Shown: positions 8,456 to 17,825 of the stretch, one piece after another | How positions within the stretch are numbered: the stretch's first letter is position 1 | How the letters are laid out: the number at the start of each line of letters is the position of its first letter | NCBI GenBank assembly: GCA_945871425.1 | Contig: CAMBVS010000031.1 | Span: 1-42,569, forward strand | Direction of reading: 5' to 3' | Source: Rhizobium sp. Q54 | Lineage (GTDB): Bacteria; Pseudomonadota; Alphaproteobacteria; SHVZ01 | DNA length: 42,569 nt | Notes under the pieces: model-generated | What the model saw: only the letters and a program-made list of their open reading frames with translations | Database searches by the model: none | What the model was told of the DNA's origin: nothing | Program-made: the position numbers and the translations under genes

Positions 8456-8980
8456 ATGGCGATTCGCGAAATACTCGTGGCCCCCGATCCGCGCCTGAAG
8501 ATCACCGCGCGGCCGGTCGATCGCATCGATGCGGGGACCCGCCGGCTGATGGACGACATGCTGGAGACGATGTACCGGGCCAACGGCATCGGCCTCGCCG
8601 CCCCGCAGATCGGCAGCGATCTCCGCATCGTCGTCTGCGACGTCGCGCGGACCAACGAGCCGCCGAAGCCGATGATCCTCGCCAACCCGGAAGTGGTCTG
8701 GGCGTCGGAGACGCTCGAGCTGCGCGAGGAGGGCTGCCTCTCCGTGCCCGAGCACTATGCCGAGGTCGAGCGGCCGTCGGAGGTCAAGGTCCGCTACCTC
8801 GACCGCGACGGGGCCGAGCAGGAGGTCCACGCGACCGGCCTCCTTTCCGTCTGCCTCCAGCACGAGATCGAGCACCTGGAAGGCACGCTGTTCATCGACC
8901 ACCTGTCGCGGATCAAGCGCGACATCATCCTGCGCAAGCTGAAGAAGACCCAGCGCCTCACGGAACCGGAACCGGCCTAA
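8456..8980 (+). CDS. def: Peptide deformylase
   Basis: Removes the formyl group from the N-terminal methionine of new proteins, using Fe2+ or Zn2+ in the cytosol. The 174-residue protein has all three motifs: GIGLAAPQ (44-51), EGCLS with metal ligand Cys94, and QHEIEHLEG with His136, Glu137 and His140. ATG at 8456 gives the usual family start MAIREIL. In-frame ATGs at 8429 and 8433 would add up to nine residues that do not look like the family, and they lie inside the candidate promoter. It lies 11 bases before fmt, which makes the substrate of this enzyme. Confidence 0.95.
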   Translation: MAIREILVAPDPRLKITARPVDRIDAGTRRLMDDMLETMYRANGIGLAAPQIGSDLRIVVCDVARTNEPPKPMILANPEVVWASETLELREEGCLSVPEHYAEVERPSEVKVRYLDRDGAEQEVHATGLLSVCLQHEIEHLEGTLFIDHLSRIKRDIILRKLKKTQRLTEPEPA

Positions 8981-8991
8981 GGAGCCTGTCG

Positions 8992-9915
8992 ATGACGCGG
9001 CTCAGGCTCGCGGTCATGGGCACGCCGGACTTCGCCGTGCCCACCCTTGACGCCCTGGTCAATGACGGCCACGAGATCGCCTGCGTCTATGCCCAGCCCG
9101 CGCGCCCGGCCGGCCGCGGGCAGAAGCCGCGCCCGTCGGCGATGGAGGCCTGGGCGCGCGATCACAGCCTCGACGTCCGCACTCCCGTCACCCTGAAGGA
9201 TCCGGCCGAGCATCAGGCCTTCCGCGACCTCGCCCTCGATGCCGCGGTGGTCGCCGCCTACGGCCTGATCCTGCCGCGGCCGATCCTGGAGGCACCGAGG
9301 CTCGGCTGCCTCAACGTGCACGCCTCGCTGCTGCCGCGCTGGCGCGGCGCGGCCCCGATCCAGCGCGCCATCCTGGAAGGCGATGCCGAAACCGGCGTCA
9401 CCATCATGCAGATGGATGCCGGGCTCGATACGGGGCCCATCCTGATGACCGAGTCGACGCCGATTCGCCCCGACGACACCGGGCGGAGCCTCCATGACCG
9501 GCTGGCGGAAATGGGAGCCTGGCTGATCCTGCGGGCGCTCGACGGGGTGGCGGCCGGCGCGCTCGAGCCGACGCCGCAGCCGACCGAAGGCGTGACCTAC
9601 GCGAAGAAGCTGGAGCGTGACGAGGCGAAGATCGACTGGTCGCAACCGGCGACCCGCATCGCCCGGATGGTGCGGGCGTTCGACCCGTGGCCCGTGGCCT
9701 TCTTCGACCTCGGCACCGAGCGGATCAAGGTCTGGGGCGCGGAATCGGCCGTCGGATCGGGCGCGCCGGGGGCGGTTCTCGACGAGCATCTGACCGTCGC
9801 CTGCGGCGATGGAGCCCTGCGTCTCACCCGCCTGCAGCGGGCGGGCGGCAAGGCGATGGAGGCGGAAGCTTTTCTCAGGGGCTATCCGGTTCGATCCGGA
9901 ACTGTGCTCTCATAG
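8992..9915 (+). CDS. fmt: Methionyl-tRNA formyltransferase
   Basis: Transfers a formyl group from 10-formyl-tetrahydrofolate to initiator Met-tRNA. It has 307 residues. The N-terminal Rossmann domain has the catalytic triad Asn108, His110 (LNVHASLLPRWRGAAPIQ) and Asp146 (MDAGLDTGPI). The C-terminal tRNA-binding domain begins near 205 (TYAKKLERDEAKIDW). ATG at 8992 is preceded by AAGGAG at good spacing. It forms the def-fmt pair and is followed by a palindromic element and then truA. Confidence 0.96.
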   Translation: MTRLRLAVMGTPDFAVPTLDALVNDGHEIACVYAQPARPAGRGQKPRPSAMEAWARDHSLDVRTPVTLKDPAEHQAFRDLALDAAVVAAYGLILPRPILEAPRLGCLNVHASLLPRWRGAAPIQRAILEGDAETGVTIMQMDAGLDTGPILMTESTPIRPDDTGRSLHDRLAEMGAWLILRALDGVAAGALEPTPQPTEGVTYAKKLERDEAKIDWSQPATRIARMVRAFDPWPVAFFDLGTERIKVWGAESAVGSGAPGAVLDEHLTVACGDGALRLTRLQRAGGKAMEAEAFLRGYPVRSGTVLS

Positions 9916-9928
9916 CATCGTGTCGACG

Positions 9929-10026
9929 CCCTCCTCCCCACCCCTCCCCCGCAAGGGGGGAGGGAGCACGAAGCTGATCTCCCTCGTACCCCCTCCCCCT
10001 CGACGGGGGAGGGTGGGGAGGGGGTG
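9929..10026. repeat. GC-rich REP-like palindromic element
   Basis: Two hairpins lie in the gap between fmt and truA. The first pairs the arms at 9941-9950 and 9955-9964 (loop GCAA, one unpaired base). The second pairs CCCTCCCCC (9991-9999) perfectly with GGGGGAGGG (10005-10013). The outer arms (about 9933-9950 and 10005-10021) also pair with one mismatch in length, so the whole element can form one long cruciform. It resembles the dispersed C/G-rich intergenic palindromes of many alphaproteobacterial genomes. Only one copy is in this window, so its dispersal is inferred. Confidence 0.75.
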
Positions 10027-10042
10027 AGCCGCTGGCTCGCCG

Positions 10043-10789
10043 ATGCCCCGCTATCGCCTGACCCTCGAATATGACGGAACCGGACTCGCCGGCTGGCAGC
10101 GCCAGGCGACCGGCGTGTCGGTCCAGGCGCTGATCGAAGCCGCCTTCGAGAAGTTCTGCCAGCAGCAGGTGGCGGTGGTCGCCGCCGGGCGCACCGATGC
10201 CGGCGTCCATGCCCTGGCCCAGGTCGCTCATGTCGACCTATCCCGGCTTCGCGATCCCGAGGAGATCAGGAACGCTATCAACTTCCACCTGCGGCCGGCG
10301 CGCGTCGCCGTCCTGGACGTGGCCCAGGCGCCGCACGAGTTCCATGCGCGGTTTTCTGCGACCGGCCGGCGCTACCTCTACCGCATCATCAACCGCCGGG
10401 CGCCGCTGGCGCTCGACCAGGATCGCGCCTGGGCGATCACGCGCCCGCTCGACGCCGAAGCGATGCATCGGGGCGCGCAGGTGCTGGTCGGGCATCACGA
10501 CTTCTCGAGCTTCCGCGATGCCCAGTGCCAGGCGAAATCGCCGATGAAGACGCTCGACCGGCTGGACGTGACGCGCCTCGGCGAGGAGATCGCCGTCCGC
10601 GCCGAGGCACGATCGTTCCTTCACCACCAGGTCCGCAACATGGTCGGCACCTTGAAGCTGGTCGGCGAGGGCAAGTGGACGGAGATGGACATGGCCAAGG
10701 CTCTGGCGGCCCGCAACCGCTCCGCCGCCGGCCAGACCGCGCCGGCCGCAGGTCTCTACCTCTCCGGGGTCGGCTATGAGCCGCGGTGA
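10043..10789 (+). CDS. truA: tRNA pseudouridine(38-40) synthase
   Basis: Converts uridines 38-40 in the anticodon arm of many tRNAs to pseudouridine. The 248-residue protein opens with YRLTLEYDGTGLAGWQRQ and carries the catalytic motif AGRTDAGVHA with Asp52. It also has FSATGRRYLYRI and the C-terminal FLHHQVRNMVGTL, all diagnostic. No strong ribosome site precedes ATG 10043, because the palindromic element ends only about 17 bases upstream. Its last 14 bases overlap the start of the YcaQ-type glycosylase gene. Confidence 0.96.
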   Translation: MPRYRLTLEYDGTGLAGWQRQATGVSVQALIEAAFEKFCQQQVAVVAAGRTDAGVHALAQVAHVDLSRLRDPEEIRNAINFHLRPARVAVLDVAQAPHEFHARFSATGRRYLYRIINRRAPLALDQDRAWAITRPLDAEAMHRGAQVLVGHHDFSSFRDAQCQAKSPMKTLDRLDVTRLGEEIAVRAEARSFLHHQVRNMVGTLKLVGEGKWTEMDMAKALAARNRSAAGQTAPAAGLYLSGVGYEPR

Positions 10790-11975
10790 CACGCTGTCCC
10801 TGGCGGAGGCGCGGCGCATCGCGCTCGCAGCTCAGGGCTTCGCCGATCGCCGGCCGGCGGCCCGTGCCGATCGCCGCCACCTCGACCGCGCGCTCGACCG
10901 CATCGGCCTCCTTCAAATCGACTCCGTCAATGTGCTGGTCCGCTCGCACTACCTGCCCCTGTTCTCCCGGCTCGGCACCTATCCTATGGCGCTGCTCGAC
11001 CGCCTCGCCTACGGGCGGAAGCCGCGAGCGCTGTTCGAGTATTGGGGACATATGGCCTCGCTGCTGCCGGTCTCACTCCACCCGCTGCTGCGCTGGCGGA
11101 TGGAGCGGGCGGCGCGCGGCGACCGCATCTACGGAGCGATGGCGCGCTTCGGCCGGGAGAAACGTGCGTATGTCGAGCGGGTCCTCGCGGAGGTGCAAGA
11201 CCGCGGCCCGCTCGCCGTCTCGGACCTCACCGAGGGTGCCCGCAACCAGGGCTCCTGGTGGGGCTGGGGCGACGGCAAGATGGCGCTCGAATGGCTGTTC
11301 TATGCCGGCAAGGTCACCACCGCGACCCGCCGCAGCTTCGAGCGCATCTACGACCTGCCGGAACGGGTCCTGCCGGCGGACATCCTGTCGCTGCCGACGC
11401 CTTCGGAAGCAGACGCCCAGCGCCAGCTCATGGAGATCGGCGCCCGCGCCCATGGCATCGCCACCGCCTTCGACCTCCGCGACTACTTCCGGCTGCCGCC
11501 CGAGGACGGCAAGGCCCGGCTGCAGGAGCTGGTCGACGCAGGACGCCTCAAGCCGGTCCACGTCGAAGGCTGGAAGGATCAGGCCTACCTGCATGTCGAT
11601 GCCGCCACTCCGCGACGGCTTACCGCCCGGGCGCTGCTCTCCCCCTTCGATCCGGTGGTGTGGATGCGCGACCGCGGCGAGCGCCTGTTCGACTTCCACT
11701 ACCGCATCGGCCTCTACACGCCGAAGGACAAGCGTACGCACGGCTACTACGTGCTGCCGTTCCTGCTCGGCAACCGGCTGGTGGCGCGGGTCGACCTCAA
11801 ATCCGATCGTCAGGGCAGCCGCCTGCAGGTGCTGGGGGCGCATCTGGAAGGACATGCGAAAGCCGCGGACGTCGCCGAGCCGCTGAAGGAAGAGCTCGCC
11901 CGCATGGCGACCTGGCTCGGCCTCGACGGCCTCCAGGTGACGGCACGCGGGCCGCTTGGTCAGGCCTTGAGGTAG
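10776..11975 (+). CDS. YcaQ/AlkZ-family DNA glycosylase (winged-helix)
   Basis: A 399-residue protein of the HTH_42 winged-helix family, whose studied members excise alkylated or crosslinked bases from DNA. It has LLQIDSVNVLVRSHYLPLFSRLG near 45-67. Gln47-Ile-Asp49 matches the QxD form of the catalytic motif described for YcaQ-like enzymes, whereas AlkZ has QxQ. Further family blocks are ARNQGSWWGWGDGKMALEWL, RIYDLPERVLP and LLSPFDPVVWMRDR. It starts inside truA (14-base overlap) and its end overlaps the convergent membrane-protein gene by 16 bases. The substrate is inferred from the family only. Confidence 0.88.
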   Translation: MSRGDTLSLAEARRIALAAQGFADRRPAARADRRHLDRALDRIGLLQIDSVNVLVRSHYLPLFSRLGTYPMALLDRLAYGRKPRALFEYWGHMASLLPVSLHPLLRWRMERAARGDRIYGAMARFGREKRAYVERVLAEVQDRGPLAVSDLTEGARNQGSWWGWGDGKMALEWLFYAGKVTTATRRSFERIYDLPERVLPADILSLPTPSEADAQRQLMEIGARAHGIATAFDLRDYFRLPPEDGKARLQELVDAGRLKPVHVEGWKDQAYLHVDAATPRRLTARALLSPFDPVVWMRDRGERLFDFHYRIGLYTPKDKRTHGYYVLPFLLGNRLVARVDLKSDRQGSRLQVLGAHLEGHAKAADVAEPLKEELARMATWLGLDGLQVTARGPLGQALR

Positions 11976-12526
11976 TCGGCGACGCCGCCGATCATGAAGC
12001 CGAGGCTCAGGTCCGCCAGCACGATCAGGAAGGCATGGCGGCCGCTGATCCCCAGTCCTTCACGAGCGATGAACCATTGCAGATGGAGCACGGCGGCGAT
12101 CGCCACCAGCATCAGCACGGCACCGACGAAGCCAGGCAGCACCAGGCGGAGAAAGGCCGCCAGCGTGAACAACACGAGCTGGGCCAAAGCCCCCCAGTTG
12201 TAGGGCACCATGTAGTCGAAGAAGCGGTCCTCGCGCCCGAGCCGTTGGGCGATGCGGGTCATCAGCAGAGGGAATGCCGTCCAGGTGACGACATAGGCGA
12301 TCGCCTCGACCATCGCATCGTGCCCGGTGGCGAGAGGGCCGGTGCTCTCGCCCTTGCCGATGAACAGCAGAAGCGCATGGATCGGCGCGCCGAGGGCGGC
12401 GGCGGTGAAGCTGCGCCAGAAGCCCTCGGGCGAGCGATCGAAGGCGGCGAACGCGGTGATGTCGCCGCGCCAGAGCCGGATGATCCCGTCCATCGCCGCG
12501 CGGACCTCGGCGCGGGTGGCGATCAC
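11960..12526 (-). CDS. Hypothetical membrane protein coupled to dapE
   Basis: A 188-residue protein with an amphipathic N-terminal part ([20 protein letters not shown], residues about 12-31) and four or five membrane helices. The helices run from about residue 40 ([10 protein letters not shown]) to the C-terminus ([20 protein letters not shown]). I recognise no catalytic motif and no certain family; it loosely recalls Yip1-like or other small polytopic proteins. GTG at 12526 shares the GTGA overlap with the dapE stop, so it is probably translated by coupling. It may serve the cell envelope, as dapD-dapE do, but that is only an inference from position. Confidence 0.75.
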   Translation of the reverse strand: MIATRAEVRAAMDGIIRLWRGDITAFAAFDRSPEGFWRSFTAAALGAPIHALLLFIGKGESTGPLATGHDAMVEAIAYVVTWTAFPLLMTRIAQRLGREDRFFDYMVPYNWGALAQLVLFTLAAFLRLVLPGFVGAVLMLVAIAAVLHLQWFIAREGLGISGRHAFLIVLADLSLGFMIGGVADYLKA

Positions 12527-13667
12527 GCCCGGAAATATCCGTCGAGCACGTGAGCGTAGATGTCGGCAAGCGCGTGGATGTCGTCGACCCGCGCCCGCTC
12601 GTCGACCTTGTGCATGGTCGCGCCGACCAGGCCGAACTCGACCACCGGGCAGATGTGGCGGATGAAGCGGGCATCCGAGGTGCCGCCGGTGGTGGAGCGG
12701 TCCGGATCGATCCCGGTCACCGTCTTCGCCGCCTCGCCGACGAGGTCGCTCAAGGCACCCGGCTGGGTGATGAAGCTCTCGCCCGAGATCTGGATATCGA
12801 GGTCGTAGCGGCCGCCGACCTCGTCGAAGGTCCGGCGCAGCCAGTCGGACAGCTTGGCGCCCGAGTGCATGTCGTTGAAGCGGATGTTGAAGCCGGCGGT
12901 CGCCTGGGCCGGAATCACGTTGGTCGCCTTGTTGCCGACGTCGACCGTCACGACCTCCAGGTTCGAGGGCTGGAACCAGTCGTTGCCTTGATCGAGCTTG
13001 GTCTCGGTGATCGCCGAGAGCATCCGCAGCAGCCGCGGCACCGGGTTGTCGGCGAGATGCGGATAGGCGACATGCCCCTGGGCGCCGATCACCGTCAGGC
13101 GGCCGTTGAGGCTGCCGCGCCGGCCGATCTTCATCATCTCGCCCAGCGTCTTCGGATTGGTCGGCTCGCCGACGATGCAGGCATCGAGCTTCTCGCCCGC
13201 GGCTCCAAGCCAGTCGACCACCTTCTTGGTGCCGTTGATCGACGGCCCCTCCTCGTCCCCGGTGATCAGGAGGCTGATCGAGCCGAAACCCGGGCCGCGT
13301 CCGCCGGCGAAGCGTTCGGCCGCGGCGACGAAGGCGGCGATCGCCGACTTCATGTCGGAGGCGCCGCGGCCATAGAGCACGCCGTCGACGATCTCGGCGG
13401 CGAAGGGATCGATCGACCATCCTTTCAGGTCGCCGGTCGGCACCACGTCGGTGTGACCGGCAAAGCAGAAATTGGGCTGGGCCTCGCCGAAGCGGGCGTA
13501 GAGGTTGTCGACGTCGGGCGTGCCCTCTTCGGAGAAGGGCAGGCGCCGGCAGCGGAATCCCAGGCCTTCCAGCACGCGCTGCAGATGATCGAGCGCGCCG
13601 GCATCGACCGGCGTCACGCTCGGGCAGCGGATGAGGTCTTGGGCGAGGCGGACCGGATCGATCGCCA

Positions 13668-13668
<1 letters not shown>
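12523..13668 (-). CDS. dapE: Succinyl-diaminopimelate desuccinylase
   Basis: Hydrolyses N-succinyl-LL-2,6-diaminopimelate to LL-diaminopimelate and succinate in the lysine/peptidoglycan pathway. The 381-residue dinuclear zinc M20 peptidase relative shows [11 protein letters not shown] (His72, Asp74), GRGASDMK (Asp105) and [12 protein letters not shown] (Glu139 as general base, Glu140). It also has [15 protein letters not shown] with the C-terminal ligand histidine. A lid domain lies near 180-290. ATG at 13668 shares one base with the dapD stop (TGATG), and the end overlaps the next gene by GTGA. DapE is told from ArgE by the neighbouring dapD. Confidence 0.95.
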
Positions 13669-14504
<836 letters not shown>

Positions 14505-14537
14505 GTCGGGTTCCGGTCGGGTGGGAAAGGCGCCGGA

Positions 14538-14566
14538 GGATGACGGCGGCCGGACCCGCCTGTCAA
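14538..14566 (-). promoter_or_regulatory. Candidate promoter of dapD-dapE
   Basis: On the minus strand there is a perfect TTGACA (14561-14566), a 17-base gap and TCATCC (14538-14543). The start would lie about 27 bases before the dapD ATG. The second hexamer is poor, so this is moderate evidence only. Confidence 0.4.
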
Positions 14567-14627
14567 CGCGCCGCTTGCGCGGCTCCTCCGCCTCCAGTAA
14601 CCGTCCGGGGATCGGAGGGTTCTAGGT

Positions 14628-16322
14628 TTGAGCGTCTGGCCGTTCCGCAGCGAGCGCCGCGAAGTCGCGGCAGTGACACGACTGATCGAGGCGGGCGGTG
14701 CGCTCGCGTCGTCGGGCGCCCCTGCCCTGCTGGCGACCGGCCCGCGGGCGGTGAGAACGGTGAACACCGCCGGCCGCGGGCTCGCCAATGCGCTCATCGC
14801 GGGCCAGCTCCCCGATCTCGAGGTCCTGATCTCGGCGGCGCTGGCCGGCCAGACAAGCACGCCGTCCCTGGTTCCGTTAGGCGAAGGCGACAGCCGCCAG
14901 CAGGTCGAGGTGACGGCCTTCGCCCTCGACGGCGGGACCGCGGCGCTGGTGCTGGCACGCGACGCCACGCTCGAACGCAACCTGCAGAGCGCGCTGATCG
15001 AGTCCCGCCAGCGCTTCCGCGACCTGGTCGAGATCTCCAGCGACTTCGCCTGGGAGGTCGGCCAGGACGGCCGCTTCGTCTTCGTCTCCCCGAAGGGGGC
15101 GCTGGGATATGCCGCCGATCAGCTGGTCGGCCGCCGGCCGGAGGACCTCGGCAGCGATTCGACGAGTCAGGACGATCTGCCCTTCCTAACCCGCTCGCGG
15201 GTGGAGGCCGCCGAGGTCTGGCTCCAGCATGCCGACGGTCACGACGCCTGCCTTCGCGTCTCCGCCGCGCCGATCACGGACGCGAACGGAACCTGGCGCG
15301 GCGTCCGTGGCGTCTGCCGCGACATCACCGCCGAGCGCGAGCGCGACGCCGAGCTGGCCGCCGCGCAGAACCGGCGCCTGCTGCTGACCCGGATCATCCG
15401 CGCCATCCGCGACGAGGTCGACCCCGAGGCCATGCTGGGCGCGGCCGCGACCGCCGTCGTCCGCGCGCTCGGCGTCGGCGCCTGCGTGCTCTATCGCGGC
15501 AAGCCGGGCGCGCTCAAGCCCGCCCAGCACAAGGGGCCGGCCCCCCAGGCGCCGGCACTCGCAGACGCCATCCAGAACCTCGCCGTCGACGACCCCGTCG
15601 CCGAATTCGATCTCGCCGCGGCAGGCGGCGACGGCAAGGCGCTGATCGCCGCCACCTCCTATCGCGGCCAGCTCAACGGCGCGCTGCTGCTGTGGCGCAA
15701 TGCCCGCGACCGCGCCTTCAGCGCCGAGGAGCGCGAGCTCGCCGGCGAGGTCGCCGATCAGCTCGCAGTCGCCTATCAGCAGCTCGCCAATCACGAGGAG
15801 CTGACCCGCCTCTCCTCGACCGACACGCTGACCGGGCTCAAGAACCGCCGCATGTTCTTCTCCGAGGTCGGCAAGCGCCTGGCCGAGGGCGCGGTCGCCG
15901 GAACCGGCGGGGCGCTGGTCTATGTCGACCTCGACAACTTCAAGATCGTCAACGACATGAAGGGCCACCAGGCCGGCGACGAGGCCTTGAAGGCGGTCGC
16001 ACGCCTGCTCGCCGACGCGACCCGTGGCGAGGATGTGGTGGCGAGGCTCGGAGGCGACGAGTTCGCGCTCTGGCTCGACAAGGTCGACCAGGCCGCGGCG
16101 ACCAGGCTTGCCGAGCGGCTGCTGGTATCGGCCAAGCTGCTTTCGGACTATTCCGGCGATCCGGCGCGGCCGCTCGGTTTCTCAATCGGCATGGCGACAT
16201 TCGATGCGAAGAGCGGCGAGGACATGGACTCGCTCGTCGCCCGCGGAGATGAGGCAATGTACGTCAGCAAGAAGGGGGGCAAGGGGCGGTACCACATCGC
16301 GCCCCCTGCCAAGACGGAATGA
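14628..16322 (+). CDS. PAS-GAF-like-GGDEF diguanylate cyclase
   Basis: Makes cyclic di-GMP from two GTP. It has 564 residues. The first 110 are uncharacterised and possibly a degenerate PAS. A PAS domain spans about 125-240 (FRDLVEISSDFAWEV ... RGVCRDITAERERD), and a GAF-like domain about 255-385. The GGDEF domain runs from about 395 with STDTLTGLKNRR and metal-binding Asp434. The active-site GGDEF is at 475-479, and the inhibitory site R466-G-E-D469 sits exactly five residues before it, so product feedback is expected. There is no membrane helix. TTG at 14628 is chosen because GGAGGG lies eight bases upstream. It overlaps the DUF2336 gene by ATGA. Confidence 0.93.
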   Translation: MSVWPFRSERREVAAVTRLIEAGGALASSGAPALLATGPRAVRTVNTAGRGLANALIAGQLPDLEVLISAALAGQTSTPSLVPLGEGDSRQQVEVTAFALDGGTAALVLARDATLERNLQSALIESRQRFRDLVEISSDFAWEVGQDGRFVFVSPKGALGYAADQLVGRRPEDLGSDSTSQDDLPFLTRSRVEAAEVWLQHADGHDACLRVSAAPITDANGTWRGVRGVCRDITAERERDAELAAAQNRRLLLTRIIRAIRDEVDPEAMLGAAATAVVRALGVGACVLYRGKPGALKPAQHKGPAPQAPALADAIQNLAVDDPVAEFDLAAAGGDGKALIAATSYRGQLNGALLLWRNARDRAFSAEERELAGEVADQLAVAYQQLANHEELTRLSSTDTLTGLKNRRMFFSEVGKRLAEGAVAGTGGALVYVDLDNFKIVNDMKGHQAGDEALKAVARLLADATRGEDVVARLGGDEFALWLDKVDQAAATRLAERLLVSAKLLSDYSGDPARPLGFSIGMATFDAKSGEDMDSLVARGDEAMYVSKKGGKGRYHIAPPAKTE

Positions 16323-17629
16323 AGGGACTGATCGACCGTATCCTCGGCCGCAACGCCGGCGCCAAGCTCGCTTATGACGAGGCGAAGCAGCTGGTGCGCC
16401 ACGACGACCCGGCGGTCCGAAGCGAACTGGCCCAGCGTGCCGACATCCGGCCGGAGCTCCTCTACTTCCTCGCCGAGGACAAGCACCCCGAGGTGCGGCG
16501 CGCCATCGCCGGAAACAAGACGACCCCACGCCAGGCCGACCTCCTCCTGGCATGCGACGCCGATGCAAGCGTGCGCACCGGCGTGGTCGAGAAGATCGCA
16601 CGGGTCATGCCGGAGATCGGGGCGGCCGAGCACGGCCGCGCCCGCGAGGCGACGGCCGAGGTTCTGACGGTCCTCGCCAAGGACCAGATCATGCGCGTCC
16701 GCGAGATCCTGGCGGACACGCTGAAGGATCTGGCGATCGCTCCGCCCGAGGTCGTGCGCCGGCTCGCGGCCGATGAGTCCCTCACCGTCTCCGTGCCCAT
16801 GCTCCAGCATTCGCCGGTGCTGACCGACGACGACCTCGTCGGCATCGTCGCTTCTACATCGGCCGACGAGCGCCTGCAGGCCATCGCGCGCCGGTCGACG
16901 GTCTCTCCCCGGGTCGCCGATGCCGTCGCCGCCACCGGCAGCGAAGTCGCGGTCGCCGCCCTCCTCGGCAACACCTCGGCGCAGATCCGCGAGGAGACCT
17001 TGGACCGGCTGATCGAGCAGGCGCCGGCCCGGCCCTCGTGGCACAGCCCCTTGGTGAAGCGCCCTCAGCTTCCGCCGCGCGCCATGGTTCGTCTCGCCAC
17101 CTTCGTCGCCCGCTCTCTGGTCGAAGAGCTGAAGCGGCGGTCCGATCTCGACCCCGCCACCGCGAGCGCGGTCAGCGAGGTGATGGAAAAGCGCATCGCC
17201 AGCGATCCGGCCTGGGCCTCCGAAAGCGCACGAAGCAAGACGGTCGTCGTCGAGGGTGACGCGTTCGGGGAGTCGCTGCTCGAGCGCGAGCATCGCCGCG
17301 CGCTCGCCCTCAAGGAGCAGGGCGAGCTCAATGACGATCTGGTCGCGCGCGCGATCTCGGGCGGACAGCGGCCGTTCGTCGTGGCCTCGCTGGCAGCGGC
17401 GAGCGGGCTCTCGCTCCGTCAGGTCGAGAACGTGCTCGCCTCGAAGAACCCGAAGGCGGTAGTCGCGCTGGTGTGGAAGGGCGGCTTCGCCATGGACCTG
17501 GCGTATCAGGCGCAGGTCCGCCTCGCGTCCATCCTGCCGAGGGTCGCGGTCGACCCCGCCGACGACGGCAGCTACCCGATGAGCGAGGACGAATTGTCGT
17601 GGCAGATCGAAGGCTTCGCGGAAAAGTGA
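16319..17629 (+). CDS. DUF2336 repeat protein
   Basis: A 436-residue cytosolic, mostly alpha-helical protein. The first 250 residues look like HEAT-type repeats (VRSELAQRADIRPELLYFLAEDKHPEVRRAIAGN, here cited by its parts VRSELAQRAD and EVRRAIAGN, and later VREILADTLKDLA). The rest matches the DUF2336 pattern known mainly from alphaproteobacteria, for example VARSLVEELKRRSDL and LSLRQVENVLASKNPKAVVAL. Its function is unknown. The start overlaps the cyclase stop (ATGA), so the two should be made together. It may be an effector or partner of the cyclase, which is an inference. It is followed 27 bases later by a strong terminator. Confidence 0.85.
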   Translation: MKGLIDRILGRNAGAKLAYDEAKQLVRHDDPAVRSELAQRADIRPELLYFLAEDKHPEVRRAIAGNKTTPRQADLLLACDADASVRTGVVEKIARVMPEIGAAEHGRAREATAEVLTVLAKDQIMRVREILADTLKDLAIAPPEVVRRLAADESLTVSVPMLQHSPVLTDDDLVGIVASTSADERLQAIARRSTVSPRVADAVAATGSEVAVAALLGNTSAQIREETLDRLIEQAPARPSWHSPLVKRPQLPPRAMVRLATFVARSLVEELKRRSDLDPATASAVSEVMEKRIASDPAWASESARSKTVVVEGDAFGESLLEREHRRALALKEQGELNDDLVARAISGGQRPFVVASLAAASGLSLRQVENVLASKNPKAVVALVWKGGFAMDLAYQAQVRLASILPRVAVDPADDGSYPMSEDELSWQIEGFAEK

Positions 17630-17656
17630 TCCGAGTCCTGCCCACCATGGCAAATG

Positions 17657-17677
17657 GGGCGAACATCGCCCTTTTTT
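17657..17677 (+). terminator. Rho-independent terminator of the cyclase/DUF2336 operon
   Basis: GGGCGA (17657-17662), loop ACA and TCGCCC (17666-17671) are followed at once by six T (17672-17677). This is a textbook intrinsic terminator and separates this operon from the ccm genes. Confidence 0.9.
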
Positions 17678-17779
17678 CGCCGTCTTTACGGGCAAAATGG
17701 ACCTCGAAGCGGACATCCTCCCGTCCGGTTCACTTCAGGCGGCCTGACGATCCTCCCCCGGCGTCATGCCGCCGAACCC

Positions 17780-17809
17780 CGACGCGGCGCCCCCCCCGGC
17801 GCCGCGTCG
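17780..17809 (+). promoter_or_regulatory. Perfect 12-bp hairpin in front of ccmA
   Basis: CGACGCGGCGCC (17780-17791) pairs perfectly with GGCGCCGCGTCG (17798-17809) around a loop of six C. It ends 16 bases before the ccmA ATG, so it would sit in the leader of the ccm message close to the ribosome-binding region. No T-run follows on the plus strand, so a simple terminator is unlikely. It could slow translation, mark an mRNA 5' end or be a remnant of a palindromic repeat. Confidence 0.7.
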
Positions 17810-17825
17810 TCGTTTGGGGCCTCGG

